From the NCBI RefSeq assembly GCF_900111025.1, contig NZ_FOFN01000001.1:620001-684000 (forward strand): 64,000 nucleotides of DNA, read 5' to 3'. The position numbers and the translations under genes were made by a program. Positions 16,150 through 23,906 of this stretch are shown here, piece after piece (within the stretch, counting starts at the first letter, position 1; every line of letters starts with the position of its first letter). Source of the DNA: Hyunsoonleella jejuensis. GTDB lineage: Bacteria; Bacteroidota; Bacteroidia; Flavobacteriales; Flavobacteriaceae. The notes beneath the pieces are model-generated. The model saw nothing but the letters and a program-made list of their open reading frames with translations, did no database searches and was not told where the DNA came from.

Positions 16150-18000
16150 ATGGGCAATATGGATGTAGAAAAGCTAAAGAGAAAAAAGGATAGGGCTAAT
16201 TACGTCCATCATTTGTTGAACGATATTAAGGCATTAGACCTCATGTTGCAAAAGGGAATGATTGAAACGGAGCCTATTCGCATTGGTGCAGAACAGGAGT
16301 TTTGTCTTGTAAAAACCAACTTTTCGCCTAGCAATAATGCTTTAGAAATCCTTGAAGATATTAACGATGAGCATTTTACTACAGAAATAGGAAATTATAA
16401 CCTAGAGGCAAATTTAGATCCTGTTGAGCTTAAGGGCGATTGCTTCTCAACACTCCATAGTCAACTAAAAATACTCTTAAAAAAAGCAAAGGACACTGCT
16501 AAAAAGAAGGACACCAAAATTGTATTAACTGGTATTTTGCCATCCATTGGGCTAGATAATATTGGTGAAAGCCAAATGACGCCGCTAAAACGCTACACCG
16601 TTTTAAATGAAGCCATAAAAGATTCTAGGAAACAAGATTTTAACATCCACATTCAAGGTGTTGATGAATTAAATTTATTATTCGATTCTGTAATGCTGGA
16701 AGGGTGTAACACCAGTTTTCAAATGCACTTACAGGTAAACCCAAATGAATTTATCGACACTTATAATTGGGCACAAGCCATTGCTGGACCAATTTTAAGT
16801 GCATGTACAAACTCGCCGTTACTGTTTGGTAAAGAACTGTGGAGTGAAACCAGAATAGCACTTTTTACCCAAAGTATTGATACTAGGGCAAATTCATTTT
16901 TGCTAAACGAAAATCAATCTCGGGTAAGTTTTGGTAAAAATTGGTATACAGGAACGGTAACCGATATTTTTAAGGATAATATTTCTCGTTTCAGAAGTTT
17001 TTTAACTTCAGCTTATATAAAGGATAGTGTAGATCTTATTGAAAACAATCAAATACCAAAATTATTGGCATTACAATTACATAACGGCACGGTATATCCG
17101 TGGAATCGTGTTTGCTATGGCGTTGGTAGTGAAAAACCCCACTTAAGAATAGAAAACAGATATATCCCCTCGGGACCTACCATTGTGGATGAGATTGCAA
17201 ATATGGTATTTTGGGTAGGTGTAATGATGGGCAAACCCAAAAAGTATGATAACATTCATAAACAATGGGATTTTAAAGATGTAAAAACCAACTTTTTTAA
17301 TGCAGCACGCTATGGTATGGCTGCCCAAATTTATTGGAACGGAACGTATATTTCGTGTTCTGATTTAATTTTAGACGAGCTACTACCAATGGCCTACAAG
17401 GGCTTATACAAGTTTGGTGTTTCACCAAAAGATGTAGAATATTATCTGGCAATTATTAAAAATAGAGTGAGAGGTTTAAACGGTTCAGAGTGGATGGTAA
17501 GAAGCTATAGGCACTTGCTGAAAAGCCATAAGCGGTTTGAAGCTATGCAAATTTTAACTTCAAAATTATACGAAAAACAAGAACATGATTACCCGGTCTC
17601 TACATGGCGTATTTTGCAAGAAACAGCAGAATTACCAGATGAAGGAAGCAGAGTAGTAAAACATATTATGCGAACTGATATTTTTTCGGTATACAAAACC
17701 GATAGTATTGAGTTGGTTTTAAATATCATGTTATGGAAAAATATTCATCATATGCCCGTTATTAGTCATAATAAGGAGTTGATAGGTGTTTTATCCTGGA
17801 GTGATATCAAGGACTATAAAGACGTAAAAGAAAGTGCAATTCAATCTGTTGGAAGCATCATGACCAAAAAGGTGATAGCAATACACGATCAAACTAAAAT
17901 ACCTGAGGCTAAAGCTTTGATGGAAGCTAATAACATTCATTTTTTACCCATTACCAAAGGGAATAAACTTATAGGGTTAATTACTTCAAGAGATTTATAG
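16150..18000 (+). CDS. GCS2-family carboxylate-amine ligase fused to a CBS-domain pair
   Basis: 616 residues. The first ~400 resemble the GCS2 glutamate-cysteine ligase superfamily: IRIGAEQEFCLVKT near the start (E-x-E type metal/ATP motif), TSFQMHLQVNPNEF, and a late LRIENRYIPSGP segment. The last ~110 residues form two CBS motifs (IMRTDIFSVYKTDSIELVL, then IMTKKVIAIHDQTKIPEAKALM), which usually bind adenine nucleotides and regulate the attached enzyme. Ligases of this fold join an amino group to a carboxylate with ATP; the true substrates here are unknown and need not be Glu and Cys. The stop lies 4 nt before the M14 hydrolase, indicating an operon. A second in-frame ATG at 16159 is an alternative start. 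Confidence 0.82.
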   Translation: MGNMDVEKLKRKKDRANYVHHLLNDIKALDLMLQKGMIETEPIRIGAEQEFCLVKTNFSPSNNALEILEDINDEHFTTEIGNYNLEANLDPVELKGDCFSTLHSQLKILLKKAKDTAKKKDTKIVLTGILPSIGLDNIGESQMTPLKRYTVLNEAIKDSRKQDFNIHIQGVDELNLLFDSVMLEGCNTSFQMHLQVNPNEFIDTYNWAQAIAGPILSACTNSPLLFGKELWSETRIALFTQSIDTRANSFLLNENQSRVSFGKNWYTGTVTDIFKDNISRFRSFLTSAYIKDSVDLIENNQIPKLLALQLHNGTVYPWNRVCYGVGSEKPHLRIENRYIPSGPTIVDEIANMVFWVGVMMGKPKKYDNIHKQWDFKDVKTNFFNAARYGMAAQIYWNGTYISCSDLILDELLPMAYKGLYKFGVSPKDVEYYLAIIKNRVRGLNGSEWMVRSYRHLLKSHKRFEAMQILTSKLYEKQEHDYPVSTWRILQETAELPDEGSRVVKHIMRTDIFSVYKTDSIELVLNIMLWKNIHHMPVISHNKELIGVLSWSDIKDYKDVKESAIQSVGSIMTKKVIAIHDQTKIPEAKALMEANNIHFLPITKGNKLIGLITSRDL

Positions 18001-18004
18001 TTTT

Positions 18005-19189
18005 ATGAATAACTTAGAAACAAAACCAATAGATACATCTAAAAACACGCATTTACTTTTTGAAATAGAAAAAGGTATAGCGTTACCTACCATAGTGTTT
18101 TTTGGAGGTATTCATGGGAATGAGAAGGCTGGGGTTACAGCACTAAAGCGTGTGTTGACAGATATAGATACGTATAATCTACATGGGAATGTATATGGCA
18201 TATTAGGTAATTTAAAGGCGTTAGATGAAGACCAACGCTATATAGATGAAGACTTAAATAGACTTTGGACGAAAGCACACATCGAAAAAGTGCTGTCTAA
18301 AACTTCAGTCAACAATGAAGAATTACAATTACAAGAGATTTTTGGGCTGATAAAAAAATTTTTAGAAAAAAATAAAGGCCCCTTTTACTTTATAGATTTA
18401 CATACTACCTCTAGCCAGAGCCTACCTTTTATTACTATTAACGATGCGTTGATAAACAGAGGGTTTTCAAAGCTTTTTCCGGTGCCGATTGTTTTGGGTA
18501 TCGAAGAATATTTAGAAGGTGCCTTACTAAGTTATATCAATAGCTTAGGTTATGTGTCTATTGGTTTTGAATCTGGGCAACATACCGATATACGCTCTGT
18601 AGAAAACAATATTGCTTTTATTCATTTAGCCTTAGTGTTTTCTGGAATACTAGATAAAATCAATACAAACGTAGATCACCACTTAGAAACTTTAAAATCA
18701 GCATCTAAAGGTTCAGATCAATTTTATGAAATTGTACATTTATTGAAGATAACAGGGAAAGATCATTTTAAAATGAAAGAAGGCTTTAAAAGTTTTCAAC
18801 GTATTAGTAAAGGCACACCAATTGCAACCTATAACGAAAAAGAAATCTGTTCTAATCATAACGGATATTTATTTATGCCGCTATATCAAAACAAAGGAAA
18901 CGAAGGCTTTTTTATCATCAAACCTATTTTACCGTTTTTTCTTTTCCTTTCTCGAGTGTTACGTCGTTTTAAGGTAGATTCACTTTTGGTGGGTTTACCG
19001 GGTATATCTTGGGAAAGCAAAAAAGAAGGGGTTTTAAAGGCAGATTTAAAGGTGGTTCAGTTTTTAGCAAAACCAATATTTCACATACTTGGATATAGAA
19101 GCAGAACTGTAACTGAAAACAAAGTGCTTTTATATAATCGTGAACGTGTTGCTAAAAGCAAAATTTATAAAAAAGAATCGTGGTATTAA
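18005..19189 (+). CDS. M14-family succinylglutamate desuccinylase/aspartoacylase-like hydrolase
   Basis: 394 residues. Zinc ligands are clear: His37 and Glu40 in GGIHGNEKAG and His133 in IDLHTTSS. The conserved DEDLNRLW motif supplies the substrate-binding Asn-Arg. These enzymes cleave an N-acyl or amide bond of an amino acid (N-acetylaspartate, N-succinylglutamate). The C-terminal ~150 residues (after VDHHLETLK) extend the family core. Tight coupling to the GCS2-CBS ligase suggests that one enzyme makes and the other removes the same amide bond, or that they work in sequence (inference). Confidence 0.87.
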   Translation: MNNLETKPIDTSKNTHLLFEIEKGIALPTIVFFGGIHGNEKAGVTALKRVLTDIDTYNLHGNVYGILGNLKALDEDQRYIDEDLNRLWTKAHIEKVLSKTSVNNEELQLQEIFGLIKKFLEKNKGPFYFIDLHTTSSQSLPFITINDALINRGFSKLFPVPIVLGIEEYLEGALLSYINSLGYVSIGFESGQHTDIRSVENNIAFIHLALVFSGILDKINTNVDHHLETLKSASKGSDQFYEIVHLLKITGKDHFKMKEGFKSFQRISKGTPIATYNEKEICSNHNGYLFMPLYQNKGNEGFFIIKPILPFFLFLSRVLRRFKVDSLLVGLPGISWESKKEGVLKADLKVVQFLAKPIFHILGYRSRTVTENKVLLYNRERVAKSKIYKKESWY

Positions 19190-19212
19190 GTTTAGGTTGT
19201 CTGATTTTTAAA

Positions 19213-19264
19213 AATCATTCAATTGCTAAATTAGTAGTTGCTATATTTTAACAATTGAATGATT
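19213..19264. repeat. Inverted repeat between convergent genes, possible terminator
   Basis: Perfect 13-bp arms AATCATTCAATTG (19213-19225) and its complement (19252-19264) are separated by 26 nt. The element lies between the convergent M14 and fatty-acid-hydroxylase genes. It is AT-rich with no clear T-tract, so a terminator function is possible but weak. Confidence 0.4.
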
Positions 19265-19283
19265 AATTATAAAAAGGAATGAA

Positions 19284-20159
19284 TTAAAGTTGTCCCTTTT
19301 TAAAACCATAGGTGTTCTGGCCTATAAAGTCCTTTGGAAATTTGTCATCGCCCTTAAATCCAATTTCTATTTTACCGCTATCTTCTGGTATATAATTAGT
19401 TTTAAAAATATAATCCCATAAGCTTAAACTAATCCCATAATTTACACCGTACTTGCCTTCAGGTAACGTGTAGGCATGATGGTATAAATGCATTACTGGA
19501 TTATTGAAAATATACTTTAGAGGCCCCCAAGTTATTTTAATGTTAGAATGGTTAAAGTGGCCAATGGCAATTGCTGCGAAATGAACAATATAGGCTTGTT
19601 CCGGTTCAAAACCACCTAGGAGCATTACGCCAAAAGTTTTTAGTGGTTTATACAATATGTTTTCCATCCAATGGTAACGCAAATGTGCGGCAAATCCCAT
19701 TTCCTTCACACTATGATGTACCTTATGGAACTTCCATAAAAAGCGGTATTTATGTAATAAAACATGTGTAAACCATTGTACAAAATCGAGTATAATGAAG
19801 AATACTACCAATTGCAACCATGGCGCCCATTGTGTGATATCAATAAGAGCCAAACTTTTTGCAGTAATATTAATTTCGCTAAAAAGTAACCCCAATATTT
19901 CATAAACCCCACTTATCACAATTGAGAACATGAAAAAATTAAAATACATATAGAATGCATCTAACCAAAAATCACGTCTAAAAATAGACTGCTCTTTTCG
20001 CCAAGGAAAGCCGATTTCCAATAACCATACAATTAATGAAATAGCTGTAAGTCCCCAAAAATAATTAGTGTACCACGGAACTTCAAAGATTATGGATTTC
20101 CATGTCCAATCTAAAGTGCCATTAAAGGCATTATAAAACGCTTCTAAATACTTTTCCAT
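19284..20159 (-). CDS. Fatty acid hydroxylase / sterol desaturase superfamily membrane protein
   Basis: 291 residues, an integral membrane di-iron enzyme. Histidine clusters typical of the superfamily are present: HVLLH, HKVHH, HFNH and HLYHH. They are arranged after three or four hydrophobic segments (residues ~30-50, 70-100, 115-140). Such enzymes hydroxylate or desaturate lipid chains or carotenoid/sterol-like substrates using O2; the substrate is not predictable. The gene begins 11 nt after the rhodanese stop and is probably the last gene of that operon, which would tie lipid modification to the sulfur-oxidation genes only by position. Confidence 0.87.
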   Translation of the reverse strand: MEKYLEAFYNAFNGTLDWTWKSIIFEVPWYTNYFWGLTAISLIVWLLEIGFPWRKEQSIFRRDFWLDAFYMYFNFFMFSIVISGVYEILGLLFSEINITAKSLALIDITQWAPWLQLVVFFIILDFVQWFTHVLLHKYRFLWKFHKVHHSVKEMGFAAHLRYHWMENILYKPLKTFGVMLLGGFEPEQAYIVHFAAIAIGHFNHSNIKITWGPLKYIFNNPVMHLYHHAYTLPEGKYGVNYGISLSLWDYIFKTNYIPEDSGKIEIGFKGDDKFPKDFIGQNTYGFKKGQL

Positions 20160-20170
20160 TTTTTATTTAT

Positions 20171-21079
20171 TTAATTTATACTATCATTTTCAAAAGGTAA
20201 ATCGCTAAAATAACTCCACTCAGTCCACGAGCCGTCGTAATTTTTAACGTTTTTATACCCTAACAGTTGCGTAAGCACAAAATTGGTATGTGCCGAACGA
20301 ACACCGCTATGGCAATACAATATGATAGAATCGTTCTTATTTAAATTACCATATATTTTTTCTAAATCTTTTATGGATTTAAATCTCTTTTCACCATTAT
20401 AATGAATAGCCACTACCCAATCCATATGAATACTTTTGGGTATTCTACCTCCTTTACTAGCACCTTTTTTTTGTTTTTTTCCCGAATATTCATCTTCACT
20501 TCTAGTGTCTAGAATAACCGTGTTGTTTTTTATGGCATTAATTACCTGCTCTTTTGATGCATAATAACGCATCTTAGGAGTTTTTGTAAGTTTAAATCTG
20601 GTTGCATTAACCTTAGGCGTTTTAGTACTTACTTCTCCATTAATTGATTTCCATCCTGAGATACCACCATTTAAAAGTTTTACGTTTTCAAAATCATAGT
20701 TTTGCAGTATCCACCATAATCTAGAGGCTTCGCATAGGCCATTATCATCATAAACAATAAGAGTGTCTTTAGTTTGAATACCAAGTTTTCCAAATAAAGT
20801 TTCTATTTGTGTTTTACTTGCCATCATACCTGTATATGGGTAAGAGGTGTTTTCAATATCCGTTCGCCATATATTTAATGCACCAACTATATGCTCATTT
20901 TCATAGTTCTCTCTTTTCCTGAAATCTATTATTTTAATGTTAGGACGATGAACACTTGCCATTAATTCGTTAGCCTCTATTACATATTTCGTTTTAATTT
21001 TTGATAAATTACTAGCTTCATTTTCCTTACATGCCAAAATGAATAATAGAAATACTATGATGTTAATTCTCCAATTCAT
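20171..21079 (-). CDS. Two-domain rhodanese-like sulfurtransferase lipoprotein
   Basis: 302 residues from the ATG at 21079 (a TTG three codons upstream is possible). The lipoprotein signal is MNWRINIIVFLLFILAC, lipid Cys17. Two rhodanese domains follow. The first, with IKIIDFRKRENYENEHIVGALN and YDDNGLCEASRLWW, appears to lack a standard active-site loop. The second carries the persulfide Cys in LYCHSGVRSAHT. Such proteins move sulfane sulfur, for example from thiosulfate to an acceptor with release of sulfite. The start overlaps the end of the cytochrome gene. Lying just downstream of a sulfite-oxidase-like gene, it may generate or channel periplasmic sulfite (inference). Confidence 0.87.
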   Translation of the reverse strand: MNWRINIIVFLLFILACKENEASNLSKIKTKYVIEANELMASVHRPNIKIIDFRKRENYENEHIVGALNIWRTDIENTSYPYTGMMASKTQIETLFGKLGIQTKDTLIVYDDNGLCEASRLWWILQNYDFENVKLLNGGISGWKSINGEVSTKTPKVNATRFKLTKTPKMRYYASKEQVINAIKNNTVILDTRSEDEYSGKKQKKGASKGGRIPKSIHMDWVVAIHYNGEKRFKSIKDLEKIYGNLNKNDSIILYCHSGVRSAHTNFVLTQLLGYKNVKNYDGSWTEWSYFSDLPFENDSIN

Positions 21080-21533
21080 ACCAATCAATACTGGTTAAAA
21101 CAGCACGCCTTCCTTTTTCTTTTGGCGGATAATTTGTAACTAAGTAATTAACTATAACTTCTTGATTTTTACCTAATTCCCATAGATTTTGAGTCTCTTG
21201 CATCCACTTAATTGTAGCATTCCAACGCTCAGCATTCATTCTGTTTTGAGTTACTAATTTTGATGAGTGGCAATTAGTACAGTTATTGACTACAGTCATT
21301 AACCCCTCAGCATCAATTAAACCTGTTCGCACATGAATACCATTTTCAATTCTATCCTCATCAACTTCAATAGGTTCTAATGCTACATACTCTTGTTTTG
21401 GCGTAAACATGTTAGGATTTGCTATGTAGAATAACAAACCTCCACCAGCAACTAAAAACAATACAAAGAGCAGCGTTAAAAGGCGGTATACTTTTCTAAC
21501 TTGTATCCAAAAGGCGTCTTCTTTTTGGGTCAT
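21063..21533 (-). CDS. Membrane-anchored c-type cytochrome (sulfite dehydrogenase electron acceptor candidate)
   Basis: 156 residues. An N-terminal membrane anchor (residues ~15-35, LLTLLFVLFLVAGGGLLFYI) is followed by a periplasmic domain with a single haem-binding motif CTNCH and a plausible distal Met in NRMNAE or IKWMQETQNLW. The gene starts immediately after the TAA of the sulfite-oxidase-like gene (TAAATG), so it is translationally coupled to it. By analogy to SorA-SorB, where a c-type cytochrome takes electrons from the molybdenum subunit, this is probably the electron acceptor; sequence homology to SorB itself is not claimed. Confidence 0.85.
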   Translation of the reverse strand: MTQKEDAFWIQVRKVYRLLTLLFVLFLVAGGGLLFYIANPNMFTPKQEYVALEPIEVDEDRIENGIHVRTGLIDAEGLMTVVNNCTNCHSSKLVTQNRMNAERWNATIKWMQETQNLWELGKNQEVIVNYLVTNYPPKEKGRRAVLTSIDWYELEN

Positions 21534-22754
21534 TTACTTAACTTTTACTGCTATTCTATGACAAGCATTATTCAAATATCCTTTAGGATTCCATCCTGGT
21601 AAAAGCATTGGTTGCGCTATTCCGTTAGTATCTGTAGCTCTAGCCCAAACTTCGTAATAACCAGATTTTGGAAAATCTATACTAGCCGAAAAGTGTTGCC
21701 ACGCTAAACGGTTTGCAGGTTGCTCAATATTACATGTTCTCCAAGTTGAGCCAAAATCTATGGAATATTCCATTTTAGCAACCTCTAGTTCACCCGCCCA
21801 TGCATGTCCCCTAATGTTTAAAGACTGTCCTTTTTTTAGTATTGCTCCAGTTTTTGGGTATGTGATTAGCGATTTTACAGGCATAGACTCTATGATGCAC
21901 ATGTCTTCATCTTTTACTTTTTCTCCTGGTGCAACTGGGGTGCAAGGCACTCTATAGGCTGTACCTGTCATTTTTGTACCATCATGTACTTTATTGCGTA
22001 CGCTAATTCTATTAATCCACTTGCCAGAAACCGATGCTGGCCAACCGCCAGCTACTAAGCGCAATGGATAGCCATGAACCAAAGGAATATCTTCCCCATT
22101 CATTTTAAATGCCAAAAGAGTTTCATCTTGTAGGGCTTTTTGCATTGGGCAACCTCTAGAAATCGGCTCTTTATTAGGATCTAAACTAAGATGCTTATCT
22201 ATGGCATGATATCCAATATAAACGGCACTACTTTCAATGCCAGCGTCTTCTAAAACATCGCGTAAACGAACACCTGTCCAAGAAGCACAATGTACAGCAC
22301 CAACTGTCCATTGGTTACCTTTTGCTGGAGGATCAAATTCTGAACGCCCGTTACCTCCACACTCTAATGTTAATTGATACGTGTGATGCTTGAATTTCGA
22401 TTTCAAATCAGCTAGCGTATATTTCTTTTTGTTTTTTACCGATTCACCATCAATTTCAAGCGTCCATGTTTTTGGGTCAATAGCTTCAGGTACTAATCCA
22501 TTATTTCTAATAAACATGCACGAATTAGGCGTTATCTTATCATCCAATAAATGCGCCTGTGCTTCAATATTCCATGGTTTATCATTGAGAACCACCATGT
22601 CTTTGTGCTTGTTAAATAGTTTAAACGGGTCGGGTTCTTGGAGTGCTAAAGGTGTATAGCCATTCAACATTTTAGAGCCAAAAACAAGTTCTGTACCTAT
22701 CAGTGCAGCGAAAGAACCTAGTGTTCCTTTTTTTACAAAATCTCTTCTTTTCAA
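21534..22754 (-). CDS. Sulfite-oxidase-family molybdopterin oxidoreductase, Tat-exported
   Basis: 406 residues from a TTG start; no in-frame ATG lies nearby upstream. The N-terminus MKRRDFVKKGTLGSFAALIG is a twin-arginine signal, so the folded enzyme with its molybdenum cofactor is exported to the periplasm. The SUOX fold motif LECGGNGRSEFDPP contains Cys132, the expected molybdenum ligand. Further conserved stretches are WTVGAVHCASWTGVRLRDVL, RGCPMQKALQDETLLAFKMNGE and HGYPLRLVAGGWPASVSGKW. A C-terminal Mo-co dimerisation domain (about residues 290-400) is visible. Expected reaction: sulfite to sulfate, with electrons passed to the cytochrome encoded next. First gene of a four-gene minus-strand operon. 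Confidence 0.92.
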   Translation of the reverse strand: MKRRDFVKKGTLGSFAALIGTELVFGSKMLNGYTPLALQEPDPFKLFNKHKDMVVLNDKPWNIEAQAHLLDDKITPNSCMFIRNNGLVPEAIDPKTWTLEIDGESVKNKKKYTLADLKSKFKHHTYQLTLECGGNGRSEFDPPAKGNQWTVGAVHCASWTGVRLRDVLEDAGIESSAVYIGYHAIDKHLSLDPNKEPISRGCPMQKALQDETLLAFKMNGEDIPLVHGYPLRLVAGGWPASVSGKWINRISVRNKVHDGTKMTGTAYRVPCTPVAPGEKVKDEDMCIIESMPVKSLITYPKTGAILKKGQSLNIRGHAWAGELEVAKMEYSIDFGSTWRTCNIEQPANRLAWQHFSASIDFPKSGYYEVWARATDTNGIAQPMLLPGWNPKGYLNNACHRIAVKVK

Positions 22755-22815
22755 AATATTTCTTCTTTAGCTTTAAGAACCAATAACCTAATTTACAGCA
22801 ACTAAGCATCTTCTC

Positions 22816-22833
22816 ATGTAACTAATGTTACAT
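22816..22833. promoter_or_regulatory. Palindrome in the divergent region of the sulfite-oxidase operon
   Basis: ATGTAACTAATGTTACAT: 7-bp perfect inverted arms with a 4-nt spacer, 61 bp before the sulfite-oxidase start and 58 bp before the divergent membrane-protein start. The size and symmetry fit a dimeric regulator site (Crp/Fnr-like spacing is possible), able to serve both directions. The regulator is not identified. Confidence 0.45.
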
Positions 22834-22856
22834 TAAAAAGAATAATTTCACATTAG

Positions 22857-22881
22857 ATTGCATTATTACAAAATATGCAAT
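22857..22881. promoter_or_regulatory. Second inverted repeat upstream of the membrane-protein gene
   Basis: ATTGCAT (22857-22863) and ATGCAAT (22875-22881) with an 11-nt spacer end 10 nt before the ATG of the gene at 22892. It could be an operator or a leader hairpin around the ribosome entry region; evidence is symmetry only. Confidence 0.3.
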
Positions 22882-22891
22882 AACTAATATT

Positions 22892-23569
22892 ATGACAAAA
22901 GATTTTGAAACTAAATTTACAGGTTGGGCATTTATTGTAGCCGCCTTGTTACTATGGTTGGGTTGGGCACTATCCCCTCACCATATTGGAGAATACATTG
23001 TAGCTTCAGATTTTGAAGCTATTGGCGAGAATGTTTGGACTTGGATTTGGATGTATCGTATTCATATTTTCGGCTGGGTTACTATGGCCATTGCCTTGTT
23101 TGCCTTAGTATCAGTAGCTGCAAGAAAACCTTATCGCGTACTTATACTGCCTGGAGCTGGCATGCTTATTATTGGTACGTTTACTTTGGCTATTGCAAAT
23201 GCATATTTTTATAATTTCGGTGCTTGGGGCGTTGGACAAACGGCAGGAAAGTCTGCAGCAGAAATTCAAACATTTGTAAACGATATTTTGTACACTAATC
23301 AATATGTGACCTGCTTTATTCGATTTGGTCGTGTTTTTTCAGGGGTTGGTTTAGTCTTGTTGGGTTACGGACTAATAAGATGGCATATTGTTGCTAAATG
23401 GTTGGGCTGGTTTACGCTTTTATTAGGGCTTGCCGCCATGGGTGTTATTATGGGTATTCCAGACAATTTTGAAATATACAAGCCTTTATTTCATGTTAAA
23501 GTGATTTGGTTGGTGGCTATCGGTGCGGCAATTCTAGCTAAAGGCATTCACTTACCAAAAAATGAGTAA
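22892..23569 (+). CDS. Multi-pass membrane protein, function unknown
   Basis: 225 residues with about six hydrophobic segments (for example FIVAALLLWLGWAL, FGWVTMAIALFALVSVA, VLILPGAGMLIIGTFTLAIA, VGLVLLGYGLI, WFTLLLGLAAMGVIM, VIWLVAIGAAILA). I do not recognise the family. Trp- and Tyr-rich loops and a few His (HH near residue 30, HVKV near the end) are visible but do not form a known cofactor site. It diverges from the sulfite-oxidase operon across a region with a palindrome, so shared control is possible. It is followed by a strong terminator. Confidence 0.75.
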   Translation: MTKDFETKFTGWAFIVAALLLWLGWALSPHHIGEYIVASDFEAIGENVWTWIWMYRIHIFGWVTMAIALFALVSVAARKPYRVLILPGAGMLIIGTFTLAIANAYFYNFGAWGVGQTAGKSAAEIQTFVNDILYTNQYVTCFIRFGRVFSGVGLVLLGYGLIRWHIVAKWLGWFTLLLGLAAMGVIMGIPDNFEIYKPLFHVKVIWLVAIGAAILAKGIHLPKNE

Positions 23570-23612
23570 TAACTTATTTTCAGATTAAAGAATACTGAGT
23601 CTAATTAATGCA

Positions 23613-23648
23613 AAAACGGCAATTCATTTTTTGAATGGATTGCCGTTT
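23613..23648. terminator. Bidirectional intrinsic terminator
   Basis: A hairpin with arms around AAACGGCAATTCATT and AATGGATTGCCGTTT, an A-run before and a T-run after. It sits between the convergent genes ending at 23569 (+) and 23656 (-), so it can stop transcription from both sides. Confidence 0.85.
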
Positions 23649-23655
23649 AAATATT

Positions 23656-23904
23656 CTAAATATCATTTCTAGATTTCAATTCTGCATCAATTTTTTTGAG
23701 GTTCACATAATTTACCAAAACCATAGGGATAAAAAAGACTGGCATCAAAACAGTAGCACTAAAACCTCCTTCTTTCCAGTTAAAAAAACTTATAACAAAC
23801 ATTACAGCTACAATACCGGCTAATACAAAAAATGCCATTTTAAAGGTTTTATATTTTTTTTGCAAATCTTCTGTTGCAACATGTTTAAGGTCTTCCTTTT
23901 TCAT
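23656..23904 (-). CDS. Small two-helix membrane protein, function unknown
   Basis: 82 residues: a charged N-terminal helix (MKKEDLKHVATEDLQKKYKT), two membrane segments (MAFFVLAGIVAVMFVISFF and TVLMPVFFIPMVLVNYV) and a charged tail. The start lies 2 nt after the stop of the M1 peptidase gene, indicating co-transcription. The compact layout is conserved-looking, but I do not recognise a domain. Confidence 0.75.
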   Translation of the reverse strand: MKKEDLKHVATEDLQKKYKTFKMAFFVLAGIVAVMFVISFFNWKEGGFSATVLMPVFFIPMVLVNYVNLKKIDAELKSRNDI

Positions 23905-23906
23905 AA

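Noticed and set aside
21063-21533. Assignment of the cytochrome as a subunit of a thiosulfate dehydrogenase
   Set aside because: Only one CxxCH motif and direct coupling to a sulfite-oxidase-type gene; no TsdA-like second haem.
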